Origin: Streptomyces sp. NBC_01429
GTDB taxonomy: Bacteria > Actinomycetota > Actinomycetes > Streptomycetales > Streptomycetaceae
DNA length: 64,000 nucleotides
Direction of reading: 5' to 3'
NCBI RefSeq assembly: GCF_036231945.1
Contig: NZ_CP109599.1
Coordinates: forward strand, 6,413,501 to 6,477,500
Shown here: piece by piece, positions 33,694-41,965 of the stretch
How positions within the stretch are numbered: the first letter of the stretch is position 1
How the letters are laid out: each line of letters begins with the position of its first letter
The notes under the pieces: model-generated
The model's database searches: none
Seen by the model: the letters and a program-made list of their open reading frames with translations, nothing else
What the model was told of the DNA's origin: nothing
Position numbers and translations under genes: made by a program

Positions 33694-35349
33694 ATGGCGT
33701 ACGACGCTGATGTGATCGTGATCGGGGCGGGCCTCGCGGGGCTGGTGGCCGCCGCTGAGCTGGCCGAGGCGGGCCGGTCCGTCATCGTCCTCGACCAGGA
33801 GCCCGAGCGGTCGGTCGGCGGACAGGCGCACTGGTCCTTCGGCGGTCTCTTTCTCGTCGACTCGCCCGAGCAGCGCCGGCTGCGCGTCAGGGACAGCCGC
33901 GATCTCGCCCTCCAGGACTGGCTCGGCACGGCCGGGTTCGACCGCCCGGAGGACCACTGGCCGCGCAAGTGGGCCGAGGCGTACGTGGACTTCGCGGCCG
34001 GTGAGAAGCGCGCCTGGCTGCACGGCCAGGGCATCCGGTTCTTCCCGGTGGTCGGATGGGCGGAGCGCGGCGGGTACGACGCCACCGGGCACGGCAACTC
34101 CGTACCGCGCTTCCACATCACCTGGGGCACCGGACCCGGTGTGGTCGCGCCGTTCGAACGACGGGTGCGCGAGGGCGTCGCCCAGGGGCTGGTGACGCTG
34201 CGCTTCCGGCACCGGGTGACCGGTCTGTCCAGTACGGCGGGCGCCGTCGACACCGTGACCGGGGAGATCCTGGAGCCGAGCGACGCCGCGCGCGGCACCG
34301 CGAGCAGCCGCACCGTCACCGGGGAGTTCTCGCTCAAGGCGCAGGCCGTGATCGTCACGTCGGGCGGTATCGGCGGCAACCACGACCTGGTGCGCGCGCA
34401 GTGGCCCGAGCGGCTCGGCACCCCGCCGCGCAAGCTGCTCTCCGGAGTGCCCGCGCACGTCGACGGGCTGATGCTCGGCGTCGCCGAGGCGGCGGGCGCC
34501 CGGCACATCAACGGCGACCGGATGTGGCACTACACCGAGGGCATCGAGAACTGGAACCCGATCTGGGCCCGGCACGGCATCCGGATCCTCCCCGGGCCGT
34601 CCTCGCTCTGGCTGGACGCGCGCGGGCGGCGGCTGCCCGTACCGCTCTTTCCCGGCTTCGACACCCTCGGCACGCTGGAACACATCATGCGTTCCGGCCA
34701 CGAGTACACCTGGTTCGTCCTCGACCAGCGCATCATCGGCAAGGAGTTCGCGCTCTCCGGCTCCGAGCAGAACCCCGATCTGACCGGCAAGTCGGTCCGC
34801 GACGTGCTCGGGCGGGCGCGCGCGGACGTGCCGGGGCCGGTGAAGGCGTTCATGGACAACGGCGTCGACTTCGTCGTGGAGAAGGACCTGGGCGCGCTCG
34901 TGCGCGGGATGAACGCGCTCACCGGGGAATCGCTGATCGACGAGGCGGCGCTGCGCCGGGAGATCACCGCGCGCGACCGCGAGATCACCAACCCCTTCAC
35001 CAAGGACCTCCAGGTCACGGCCGTGCGCGGGGCCCGGAAGTATCTCGGCGACAAGCTGATCCGGACGGCGGCGCCGCACCGGATCCTGGATCCGAAGGCG
35101 GGCCCGCTGATCGCCGTTCGGCTGAACATCCTGACCCGCAAGTCGCTCGGCGGCCTGGAGACCGACCTGTCCTCGCGGGTCCTGACCGGCAGCGGCGACC
35201 CGCTGCCGGGGGTCTACGCGGCGGGCGAGGCGGCCGGCTTCGGCGGCGGCGGGGTGCACGGCTACCGCTCGCTGGAGGGCACCTTCCTCGGCGGCTGCAT
35301 CTTCTCGGGCCGTACGGCGGGACGGGCGGCGGCGCAGGCCGTCAGGTGA
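33694..35349 (+). CDS. FAD-binding dehydrogenase (fumarate reductase/ketosteroid dehydrogenase-like)
   Basis: 551 residues from the ATG at 33694. N-terminal FAD motif DVIVIGAGLAGLVAAAELAEAGRSVIVLDQEP; VGGQAHWSFGGLF; C-terminal FAD segment PGVYAAGEAAGFGGGGVHGYRSLEGTFLGGCIFSGRTAGR. This matches the FAD-binding dehydrogenase group related to 3-oxosteroid 1-dehydrogenases. The substrate is not known, and no steroid genes are adjacent. Monocistronic, divergent from the Nudix gene. Confidence 0.85.
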   Translation: MAYDADVIVIGAGLAGLVAAAELAEAGRSVIVLDQEPERSVGGQAHWSFGGLFLVDSPEQRRLRVRDSRDLALQDWLGTAGFDRPEDHWPRKWAEAYVDFAAGEKRAWLHGQGIRFFPVVGWAERGGYDATGHGNSVPRFHITWGTGPGVVAPFERRVREGVAQGLVTLRFRHRVTGLSSTAGAVDTVTGEILEPSDAARGTASSRTVTGEFSLKAQAVIVTSGGIGGNHDLVRAQWPERLGTPPRKLLSGVPAHVDGLMLGVAEAAGARHINGDRMWHYTEGIENWNPIWARHGIRILPGPSSLWLDARGRRLPVPLFPGFDTLGTLEHIMRSGHEYTWFVLDQRIIGKEFALSGSEQNPDLTGKSVRDVLGRARADVPGPVKAFMDNGVDFVVEKDLGALVRGMNALTGESLIDEAALRREITARDREITNPFTKDLQVTAVRGARKYLGDKLIRTAAPHRILDPKAGPLIAVRLNILTRKSLGGLETDLSSRVLTGSGDPLPGVYAAGEAAGFGGGGVHGYRSLEGTFLGGCIFSGRTAGRAAAQAVR

Positions 35350-35380
35350 CCGCGCCGGGCGTCAGGTGACCGCGCCGGGC
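35341..35380. repeat. 20-bp perfect tandem duplication over a stop codon
   Basis: GTCAGGTGACCGCGCCGGGC is present twice head to tail (35341-35360, 35361-35380). The first copy contains the last codons and stop of the FAD dehydrogenase. A looser repeat of GGGCGTCTCCGGGC-type units continues to about 35515. Confidence 0.9.
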
Positions 35381-35754
35381 GGCGCCGGAGCCCGCCCGGC
35401 GGCACGGAGCCCGGCGCCCGGGCGTCTCCGGGCCCGGTTCCGGGAGGCTCTGGGCCTTGTTCCGGGCGTCTCCGGGCTGGGCGCCGGGAGTCTCCGTGCC
35501 CGGCTCCGGGCGGGCAATACGTTCCGTGACCGCACCGGGCGATCCCGGGGCCGGACGGGCCGCTCATGACCTGGGGTTCGTGCCGCCGGAGCTGCCCGAA
35601 CGGGCACGGCCGGATTCGTACCGCAGAGTAACCAACCTGCTGTAAAGCATAGTTGACGACAATTTGCACCAGGTAATTACTTGACGTGAGGCGCTGGCTA
35701 CCGATTTGCTGTCCGCGATCATTGCTCGTGCATGTGCCTGGAGGGAAACCGCGG
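35381..35754. other. Intergenic stretch with repeats and an AT-rich promoter-like segment
   Basis: No gene seen. The left part is degenerate GC-rich repeat (GTCTCCGGGC units). The right part (35625-35700) drops sharply in GC and holds two TTGACG hexamers (35653-35658 and 35681-35686), the first followed after 15 bases by TAATTA. It most likely carries the promoter of the TPR-like gene at 35755. Confidence 0.5.
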
Positions 35755-36714
35755 ATGTCTCCGCCTCCGCCGCCCCTGGGCCGCTTACGAAGACGGGGCC
35801 CGCACCCCGACCACTTCTTCGATCCGGCCCTGGATGACGTCGAACTCGCCGCTGTCAGAGACCAGTTGGCCCAGGGCCGTTGGTCGGAGGCGCGGACCCT
35901 GCTCGCCGTCACCGGTCAGGACTGGGACCGCAGAGGCCACCGCGTACTCGTCCTCGCCCAGGCGTCCGGCGCCGTCGCCTGGACCCGGGACTGGCTCATG
36001 GTCGAGCCCGGCAGCGCCGACGCGACCGCCCTGCTCGCCTGCGCCAGTGTGTTCGGCGTCCTGCGCGGCAAGGAGAAGGAGGGCAACGCGCGCAGCGCCT
36101 GCCGCGACGCGATCCGGCTGGCCCCCGCCGACCCCACGCCCTGGCTCGGACTGCTGCTGCTGGCCCGCACCCTCGGCACGGAGGCGGAGACCTCGCGCCT
36201 CTTCGACGAGGTCAGGACCCGCCACCCCGATCACCACCACGCCCATCACCTGATGGCCGCCCGCCTCGCCGAACGGCACGCCGACACGGGGCAGGACCCG
36301 CTCCACGAGGTCTACGACTTCGCCGCCTGGGCCGCGGAACAGGCCCCCGCCGACTCGCCGCTCGCGATCCTCCCCGTCGTCGCCCACGCCGAGCGCTACC
36401 GGGTCCTCGCCGGCGCCGGGCACGAGCCCGCCGATCCGGCCTCCTCCGGCCACTGGACCGGGCGCCGCGCCCGCCAGGTCCTGAAGGCCGCCTTCGACTG
36501 GTGGCTGGAGTGGGAGAACGACATCCATCCGCGCAACCGCGTCGACCTCAACTTCCTGGCCCACGCGCAGTTCCACGACGGACGGGTCGCCGAGGCCGCC
36601 GCGCTGTTCCAGCGCATCGGCGGCCACATCACCCCGGCTCCCTGGTCCTACCCGGACCGGGACCCGCACCAGGCATTCGTCGCCGCGCGCAACGAGGCGC
36701 TCGGCTCCGTCTGA
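35755..36714 (+). CDS. TPR-like tetratricopeptide repeat protein
   Basis: 319 residues from the ATG at 35755 (GGAGGG eight bases upstream). All-helical repeat pattern: ELAAVRDQLAQGRWSEARTLLAVTGQDWDRRGHRVLVLAQ, SACRDAIRLAPADPTPWLGLLLLARTLGTEAET, then HHHAHHLMAARLAERH and FLAHAQFHDGRVAEAAALFQRIGGHITPAPW. No catalytic motif. It resembles uncharacterised Streptomyces proteins of this size; I infer a protein-interaction role only. Confidence 0.7.
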   Translation: MSPPPPPLGRLRRRGPHPDHFFDPALDDVELAAVRDQLAQGRWSEARTLLAVTGQDWDRRGHRVLVLAQASGAVAWTRDWLMVEPGSADATALLACASVFGVLRGKEKEGNARSACRDAIRLAPADPTPWLGLLLLARTLGTEAETSRLFDEVRTRHPDHHHAHHLMAARLAERHADTGQDPLHEVYDFAAWAAEQAPADSPLAILPVVAHAERYRVLAGAGHEPADPASSGHWTGRRARQVLKAAFDWWLEWENDIHPRNRVDLNFLAHAQFHDGRVAEAAALFQRIGGHITPAPWSYPDRDPHQAFVAARNEALGSV

Positions 36715-36767
36715 ACCCCCCGCTGCTTGGACACCACCCTCCCTCTGCGGAAAGGAACACCCCTGTC

Positions 36768-38333
36768 ATGTCGACGGGCAGATCGAGTACGAGCGAAGCC
36801 ACACCGGACACGGGAGAGATCCACACGTACAAGGGCCAGGACCGGGCGCTGCGCGCCAACCGGCTCGGCACGGTGGGCCTGCTGCTCTCCGTGGTGGCCG
36901 CCAGCGCGCCGATGCTCGTCGTGGCCGGGGTCATGCCCACCGTCTTCGGGGTCATGGGCATCGTCGGACAGCCGCTGCTCTACGTCATCCTCGGCATCGT
37001 CCTCGTGCTGTTCAGCTTCGGCTACGCGGAGATGAGCCGGCACATCCACAACGCCGGTGCCTTCTACGCGTACATCGCCCGCGGGCTCGGCCCGACGACC
37101 GGCGCCGGGGCCTCGGTGCTCGCCCTCGTCGCGTACAGCGCCATGCAGTTCGCCGTCTACGGCCTGCTCGGCTTCGAGGTCTCCGGCCTCTTCGCCACCT
37201 ATCTCGACATCTCCATGGCGTGGTGGGTACCGGCCCTCTTCGCCGCCGCGCTCGTCGGGGTGCTCGGCTGGCTGAAGATCGACCTGAACGCCAAGGTGCT
37301 CGGCGTCCTGCTGGCCATCGAGTGCGTTCTCGTGGTGATCTTCGACATCGCCGTCGTCGCCGACCCGGGCGAGGAAGGGCTGTCCCTGGCCGCCTTCGAC
37401 CCGGCCAATGTCACCGGCGCGGGCTTCGGCACCGCGCTCTGCTTCTGCGTCGCCGCCTTCGTCGGCTGCGAACAGGCCCCGGTGTACGCGGAGGAGACGA
37501 GCCGTCCGCAGATCGTCGTCTCGCGCGTCATGTTCCTCGCCGTCGGCTACGCCGCGTCCTTCCTGGCCCTGAGCGCCTGGGCGCTGACGGTGGCCGCCGG
37601 GCCCGGCTCGATCGTCGCCGTCTCGGCGGAACAGGGCCCCGGACTCCTCTTCGGGCTCACCGAGGAGCGGCTCGGCACCACCTTCGCCGACCTCCTGCAC
37701 GTCCTGTTCGTGACGGGCATGTTCGCCGCGCTGCTCAGCTTCCACAACGTCGTGGCCCGCTACGCCTTCGCGATGGGGCGCGAGGGCCTGCTGCCCGCGA
37801 CCTTCGGCCGTACCACCAGGGGCAGCGGGGCGCCGGCCGTCGGCTCCGTCCTCCAGTCGCTGATCTCGGTGGGCGCCATCGCGGCCTTCGCGCTCACCGA
37901 CGACAAGCCCAACGGCGACCCGACGGCGCCGGTGCTGCGGCTGTTCACCTGGATGGGCAGCGTCGGCGCGCTCGGCATCATCACCCTGATGGCGCTCGCC
38001 TCCTGCGCCGTCATCGTCTTCTTCGTACGGCGCGGCGCTGGACGTGCCCACGCCCCGCGACTGGTCGCCTCGGGGATCGCGATCGTCGCGCTCGTCGGGA
38101 TCGCGATCTACACCGTCAAGGACTTCGGCATCCTCATCGACGCGGGTCCCGGCTCCGCGCTCAGCTGGATGCTGCCCGGCCTGATCGGTCTCGCGCTCGT
38201 CGGCGGGATCGTCTACGGGCTGGTGCTGCGCTCCTTCAAGCCCGAGGTGCATGCCAGGATCGGGCTGGGCAACGAGGCGTTCCAGCTGGAGAAGGCGGCC
38301 GAGGCGCGGTCGGAGCGGACCACCACCGGCTGA
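36768..38333 (+). CDS. APC-family amino acid/polyamine permease
   Basis: 521 residues, about 12 membrane helices from residue 30 on. Family marks: TVGLLLSVVAASAPMLVVAGVMPTVFG at helix 1, YAEMSRHIHNAGAFYAYIARGLGPTTGAGASVLAL, AFVGCEQAPVYAEETSRP near helix 6, and RYAFAMGREGLLP after helix 8. It imports an amino acid or amine by proton symport or exchange; specificity cannot be read. A strong hairpin follows the stop. Confidence 0.88.
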   Translation: MSTGRSSTSEATPDTGEIHTYKGQDRALRANRLGTVGLLLSVVAASAPMLVVAGVMPTVFGVMGIVGQPLLYVILGIVLVLFSFGYAEMSRHIHNAGAFYAYIARGLGPTTGAGASVLALVAYSAMQFAVYGLLGFEVSGLFATYLDISMAWWVPALFAAALVGVLGWLKIDLNAKVLGVLLAIECVLVVIFDIAVVADPGEEGLSLAAFDPANVTGAGFGTALCFCVAAFVGCEQAPVYAEETSRPQIVVSRVMFLAVGYAASFLALSAWALTVAAGPGSIVAVSAEQGPGLLFGLTEERLGTTFADLLHVLFVTGMFAALLSFHNVVARYAFAMGREGLLPATFGRTTRGSGAPAVGSVLQSLISVGAIAAFALTDDKPNGDPTAPVLRLFTWMGSVGALGIITLMALASCAVIVFFVRRGAGRAHAPRLVASGIAIVALVGIAIYTVKDFGILIDAGPGSALSWMLPGLIGLALVGGIVYGLVLRSFKPEVHARIGLGNEAFQLEKAAEARSERTTTG

Positions 38334-38369
38334 ACGCGGGAGCGCCCCGCGGGCGGACGAAAGTGTGAC

Positions 38370-38411
38370 GAACACCCGCCACCCCCTGACTTTCGGGGGC
38401 GGCGGGTGTTC
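38370..38411 (+). terminator. Strong hairpin ending ten bases before the next start codon
   Basis: GAACACCCGCC (38370-38380) pairs perfectly with GGCGGGTGTTC (38401-38411), with an inner CCCCC/GGGGG stem. It can terminate the permease transcript. Its 3' arm covers the place where the ribosome binding site of the next gene (GTG at 38422) should be. Confidence 0.7.
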
Positions 38412-38421
38412 CATTCATGGG

Positions 38422-39159
38422 GTGACCCATGAACACAGCGAGTCCGGGGGCGAGTCCGGGGGCACACCCGTGGGGCGCCGGGTGGTGCTCTCCATGCTCG
38501 GCCTCGGCGGCGCCGCGCTCGCCGCCGCGCCCACGCTCCAGAACGGCCTGGAGGGGATGCTCGGCGCGGCGGCGGACAAGGATCCGACCGGGCTGACCGG
38601 CCTGCTGCCCAACGGCGGCGGCTTCCGCTACTACTCGGTCGCCTCCTCCGTCCCCCGCAAGGGCCCGGAGAACTACCGGCTGCGCGTCGACGGCCTGGTC
38701 GACCGGCCCGCCACGTACACCCTCGAAGCGCTGCGCAAGCTGCCGAGGAACCGGATCGTCCACGACGTGCAGTGCGTCACCGGCTGGCGCGTTCCCGACA
38801 CCCCGTTCGAGGGCGTACGGCTCTCCCGGCTCCTCGACGCCGCCGGGGTACGGCCGGAGGCCAGGGCGGTCCGGTTCACCTGCTTCGACGGGACGTACAG
38901 CGAGAGCCTCACCCTCCAGCAGGCCCGCCGCGCCGATGTCCTGGTGGCGCTCAGCATGCGGGACGAGCCGATCGGGCACGCGCACGGCGGCCCCGTCCGG
39001 CTCTATGTGGCGCCGATGTACTTCTACAAGTCGGCGAAATGGCTCTCCGGGATCTCCGTGACGTCCGACGTCCGGCCCGGCTACTGGGAGGAGCTGGGCT
39101 ATGACGTCGACGCCTGGGTCGGCCGGTCCAACGGCCGCGACGACACCCCGACCGTCTGA
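38422..39159 (+). CDS. Molybdopterin-dependent sulfite-oxidase-fold protein (MsrP/YedY-like)
   Basis: 245 residues from a GTG. GRRVVLSMLGLGGAALAAAP at residues 18-37 is a Tat-type signal. The Mo-cofactor domain has the ligand Cys in VHDVQCVTGWRVPDTPFEGVRL, then FTCFDGTYSESLTLQQA and GHAHGGPVRLYVAPMYFYKSAKWLSGI. MsrP-type enzymes repair methionine sulfoxide in exported proteins; sulfite-oxidase-like roles also exist. The downstream gene, overlapping by 59 bases, is a cytochrome b that can pass electrons to it, as MsrQ does for MsrP. Confidence 0.85.
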   Translation: MTHEHSESGGESGGTPVGRRVVLSMLGLGGAALAAAPTLQNGLEGMLGAAADKDPTGLTGLLPNGGGFRYYSVASSVPRKGPENYRLRVDGLVDRPATYTLEALRKLPRNRIVHDVQCVTGWRVPDTPFEGVRLSRLLDAAGVRPEARAVRFTCFDGTYSESLTLQQARRADVLVALSMRDEPIGHAHGGPVRLYVAPMYFYKSAKWLSGISVTSDVRPGYWEELGYDVDAWVGRSNGRDDTPTV

Positions 39160-39766
39160 ACCGCCGCCCGCCGGCCGGATCCGGCGCTTCAGCCGCGCCG
39201 AGCGCTGGGTGCACCGCGTCACCGGGGCGCTGATGCTGCTGTGCGTGACGAGCGCGGCGTTTCTGTACGTGCCGCAGCTCGCCGAACTCGTCGGCCGCCG
39301 CCTGCTCGTCGTCACCGTCCACGAATGGTCCGGGCTGCTGCTGCCCGTACCCGTACTGCTCGGGCTGGCCTCGCGGGCCTTCCGCGCAGACCTGCGCCGG
39401 CTCAACCGCTTCTTCCCGTACGACAAGGAGTGGCTGCGCGCGGCAGTGCGCCGCGACCCGCGCCCCGCCGCCCGCCCGGCGGGCAAGTTCAACGCCGGGC
39501 AGAAGCTCTACGCGGCGTGGATCGCGGGCGCCGTGCTGGTGATGCTCGGCACCGGCCTGCTGATGTGGTTCACCGGGTTCGCCCCGGTGCTGTGGCGCAC
39601 CGCCGCCACGTTCGTCCACGACTGGCTGGCGCTGGCCGTAGGCGCCGTACTGACCGGGCACATCGTCAAGGCGTACGGGGATCCGGGGGCCCGGCGCGGG
39701 ATGCGCACCGGGTCGGTGGAACGGGAGTGGGCGGAGCGGGAACACCCCCTGTGGAAAGAGGAGTGA
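39101..39766 (+). CDS. Cytochrome b (FdhI/b561-type) electron-transfer subunit
   Basis: 221 residues. The start ATG has GGAGGAG seven bases upstream although it lies 59 bases inside the preceding gene. Four membrane helices with His residues in place for two b hemes: ERWVHRVTGALMLLCVTSAAF, VVTVHEWSGLLLPV and TFVHDWLALAVGAVLTGHIVKAYG. The cytoplasmic loop has FFPYDKEWLRAAVRRDPRPAARPAGKFNAGQKLYA, as in formate-dehydrogenase gamma subunits. It is the likely quinol-side partner of the Mo protein. Confidence 0.88.
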   Translation: MTSTPGSAGPTAATTPRPSEPPPAGRIRRFSRAERWVHRVTGALMLLCVTSAAFLYVPQLAELVGRRLLVVTVHEWSGLLLPVPVLLGLASRAFRADLRRLNRFFPYDKEWLRAAVRRDPRPAARPAGKFNAGQKLYAAWIAGAVLVMLGTGLLMWFTGFAPVLWRTAATFVHDWLALAVGAVLTGHIVKAYGDPGARRGMRTGSVEREWAEREHPLWKEE

Positions 39767-39809
39767 CCCGCCCCGCCCACTGCGGCGGCCGCGTGCGCTG
39801 ATGCGGTCG

Positions 39810-41216
39810 CTACAACACCAGGGACAGCAGCAGCACGCAGCAGACGCCCACCACCGAGATCAGCGTCTCCATCACCGACCAGGTCTTGATCGTCTGGCCG
39901 ACACTCATGCCGAAGTACTCCTTCACCAGCCAGAACCCGGCGTCGTTCACATGGCTGAAGAAGATCGAGCCCGAGCCGATCGCCAGCACCAGCAGCGCGG
40001 CGTGCGTCGTGGACATGTCCGCCGCGAGCGGCGCGGCCAGGCCCGCCGCCGAGATCGTCGCCACGGTCGCCGAACCGGTGGCCAGCCGGATCACCACGGC
40101 GATCAGCCAGCCCAGCAGCAGCGCCGGGATCGACCAGTTCTTGGAGATGTCCAGCACCATCTCGCCCACGCCGGAGTCGATCAGCGTCTGCTTGAAGCCA
40201 CCGCCCGCGCCGACGATCATCAGCACGCCCGCGATCGGGCCGAGCGACTTCTCGACGGTCGAGGAGATCCGGTCCTTGGTGAACCCGGCGGCGCGGCCCA
40301 GCGTGAAGATGCCGACGATCACGGCGGCCAGCAGCGCGACCAGCGGCGAACCGACGACATCGGCGACCCGCTGGACCAGGTGGGCCGGGTCGTCCACGAC
40401 GATGTCGACGAGCGCCTTGCCCAGCATCATCACGACGGGCAGCAGCACCGTGGAGACGGTCGCGGCGAAGCTCGGACGGTGCTCCAGATCGTCGGAGGTG
40501 CGCTCGGGCACCATCTTCTCCGGCACCGGCAGATCCACCCAGCGCGCGGCGTACCGGGAGAAGAGGGGACCCGCGATGATCACCGTCGGAATGGCGACCA
40601 CCACGCCCAGCGCCAGCGTCACACCGAGGTTGGCGCCGAGAGCGTCGATCGCGACCAGCGGGCCGGGGTGCGGCGGGATCAGACCGTGCATCACGGAGAG
40701 CCCGGCCAGCGCCGGGATGCCGATCCGCATCAGGGAGTAGTTGCCTCGCTTGGCGACCAGCAGCACCACCGGGATCAGCAGCACGATGCCGACCTCGAAG
40801 AAGAGCGGCAGCCCGATCACCGAGGCGATGAGGACCATCGCCCAGGGCATCGCCCGTCCGCCCGCCTTCGCCAGGATCGTGTCGACGATCTGGTCCGCCC
40901 CGCCGGAGTCCGCGAGCAGCTTGCCCAGGATCGCGCCGAGCGCGATCAGCACCCCCACCCCCGCGACCGTGGAGCCGAGTCCGGTGGTGAAGCTGGATAT
41001 GACCTTGTCCAGCGGAGCCCCCGCGAAGGCGCCGAGCGCCAGCGAGCCGATGGTCAGGGCCAGGAAGGCATGCAGTTTGAAGACGGTGATGAGCAGGACG
41101 ATGACGGCGATACCGGCGAGAACCGCCATCCCCAGCTGCGCGTTGCCGGCAGAGGTGATCGGATCGGCGGCGTCCGCTGCCAGTGTCTCGACACTGAGAC
41201 CGGTCAGGGGAGTCAC
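39810..41216 (-). CDS. gntP: Gluconate permease (GntP family)
   Basis: 468 residues from a GTG with GGAAG upstream. About 12-14 membrane helices; GntP marks: ALTIGSLALGAFAGAPLDKVISSFTTGLGSTVAGVGVLIALGAILGKLLADSGGADQIVDTI, PLFFEVGIVLLIPVVLLVAKR, HGLIPPHPGPLVAID and GSGSIFFSHVNDAGFWLVKEYFGMSVGQTIKTWSVMETL. It imports D-gluconate with protons. Lies 11 bases downstream of gluconokinase. Confidence 0.95.
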   Translation of the reverse strand: MTPLTGLSVETLAADAADPITSAGNAQLGMAVLAGIAVIVLLITVFKLHAFLALTIGSLALGAFAGAPLDKVISSFTTGLGSTVAGVGVLIALGAILGKLLADSGGADQIVDTILAKAGGRAMPWAMVLIASVIGLPLFFEVGIVLLIPVVLLVAKRGNYSLMRIGIPALAGLSVMHGLIPPHPGPLVAIDALGANLGVTLALGVVVAIPTVIIAGPLFSRYAARWVDLPVPEKMVPERTSDDLEHRPSFAATVSTVLLPVVMMLGKALVDIVVDDPAHLVQRVADVVGSPLVALLAAVIVGIFTLGRAAGFTKDRISSTVEKSLGPIAGVLMIVGAGGGFKQTLIDSGVGEMVLDISKNWSIPALLLGWLIAVVIRLATGSATVATISAAGLAAPLAADMSTTHAALLVLAIGSGSIFFSHVNDAGFWLVKEYFGMSVGQTIKTWSVMETLISVVGVCCVLLLSLVL

Positions 41217-41227
41217 GGGAACTTCCT

Positions 41228-41737
41228 TCAGCTTTCGAGCCGGCGCAGCGCGGCCACGGCTCGTTCGGTGATTTCTTCGGGGGTGCCGGACACGTCGACG
41301 GCGACGCCCGCCTCGTCCGCGCCCAGGTTCTCCAACGTGGCGAACTGCGAGTCCAGCAGCGCGGTGGGCATGAAGTGCCCCTTGCGCTGCCCCATCCGCC
41401 GCTCGATGAGCGGCCGGTCGCCGGTCAGATGCAGGAAGACCGCGCCGGGGGCCTCGGCCCGCAGCCGGTCGCGGTAGGCCCGCTTGAGCGCGGAGCTGCT
41501 CACCACCCCGCCGAGACCGGCCCGGCCGTGCGCCCAGAGGCCGATCGCCTCCAGCCAGGGCCACCGGTCGCTGTCCTCCAGCGGCGTCCCGGCGGACATC
41601 TTGGCGATGTTCGCCGGCGGATGGAAGTCGTCGCCCTCGGCGTACGGGACGCCCAGCGCGTCGGCGAGCAGCGGCCCGACCGTGGTCTTGCCGGTCCCTG
41701 CTACGCCCATCACCACGACGACGTGGGGGGTGCTCAT
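41228..41737 (-). CDS. gntK: Gluconokinase (thermoresistant GntK type)
   Basis: 169 residues from the ATG at 41737 (GAGG upstream). P-loop VMGVAGTGKTTVGPLLADALG; GDDFHPPANIAKMSAGTPLEDSDRWPWLEAIG; ALKRAYRDRLR and HFMPTALLDSQFATLE complete the family pattern. It phosphorylates gluconate to 6-phosphogluconate. First gene of gntK-gntP; divergent from gntR. Confidence 0.95.
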   Translation of the reverse strand: MSTPHVVVVMGVAGTGKTTVGPLLADALGVPYAEGDDFHPPANIAKMSAGTPLEDSDRWPWLEAIGLWAHGRAGLGGVVSSSALKRAYRDRLRAEAPGAVFLHLTGDRPLIERRMGQRKGHFMPTALLDSQFATLENLGADEAGVAVDVSGTPEEITERAVAALRRLES

Positions 41738-41761
41738 CGGTTGCCTCGCTGTCTTCCTCGA

Positions 41762-41854
41762 CATCGGTCCATCGGTCCATCGGTCCATCGGTCCATCGGT
41801 CCATCGGTCCATCGGTCCATCGGTCCAGCGGTCCAGCGGTCCAGCGGTCCAGCG
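41762..41854. repeat. 8-bp tandem repeat array in front of gntK
   Basis: Eight perfect copies of CATCGGTC, then three copies of CAGCGGTC and a partial one. The array occupies the presumptive 5' untranslated or promoter region of gntK, 25 bases upstream of its ATG. An octamer is not a multiple of three and such arrays slip easily in replication, so length can vary between cells. Confidence 0.95.
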
Positions 41855-41885
41855 CGGACACGAGTCCGTCGCGCTACTGAAACCC

Positions 41886-41929
41886 ATAAGGTACGACTTA
41901 TTCAAGTGGCTGTGACATAAACGTCGTAC
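41886..41929. promoter_or_regulatory. Paired inverted-repeat operator between gntK and gntR
   Basis: GTACGAC (41891-41897) and GTCGTAC (41923-41929) are perfect complements. The left one is itself inside the palindrome ATAAG-GTACGA-CTTAT (41886-41901). The AT-rich segment lies 37 bases before the gntR start and 150 bases before gntK, so it suits GntR-mediated control of both. Confidence 0.6.
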
Positions 41930-41965
41930 TTAATATCGCCGGGATGGGCCCCGTAGGCTTGCTCC

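Noticed and set aside
35381..35515. GC-rich repeat after the FAD dehydrogenase as a small gene
   Set aside because: Open frames here are only translations of degenerate GGGCGTCTCC repeats without a start signal.
41738..41905. Longer gntK start giving DRWTDGPM peptide repeats
   Set aside because: These residues come from translating the octamer array; the ATG at 41737 has a ribosome site and begins directly at the kinase fold.
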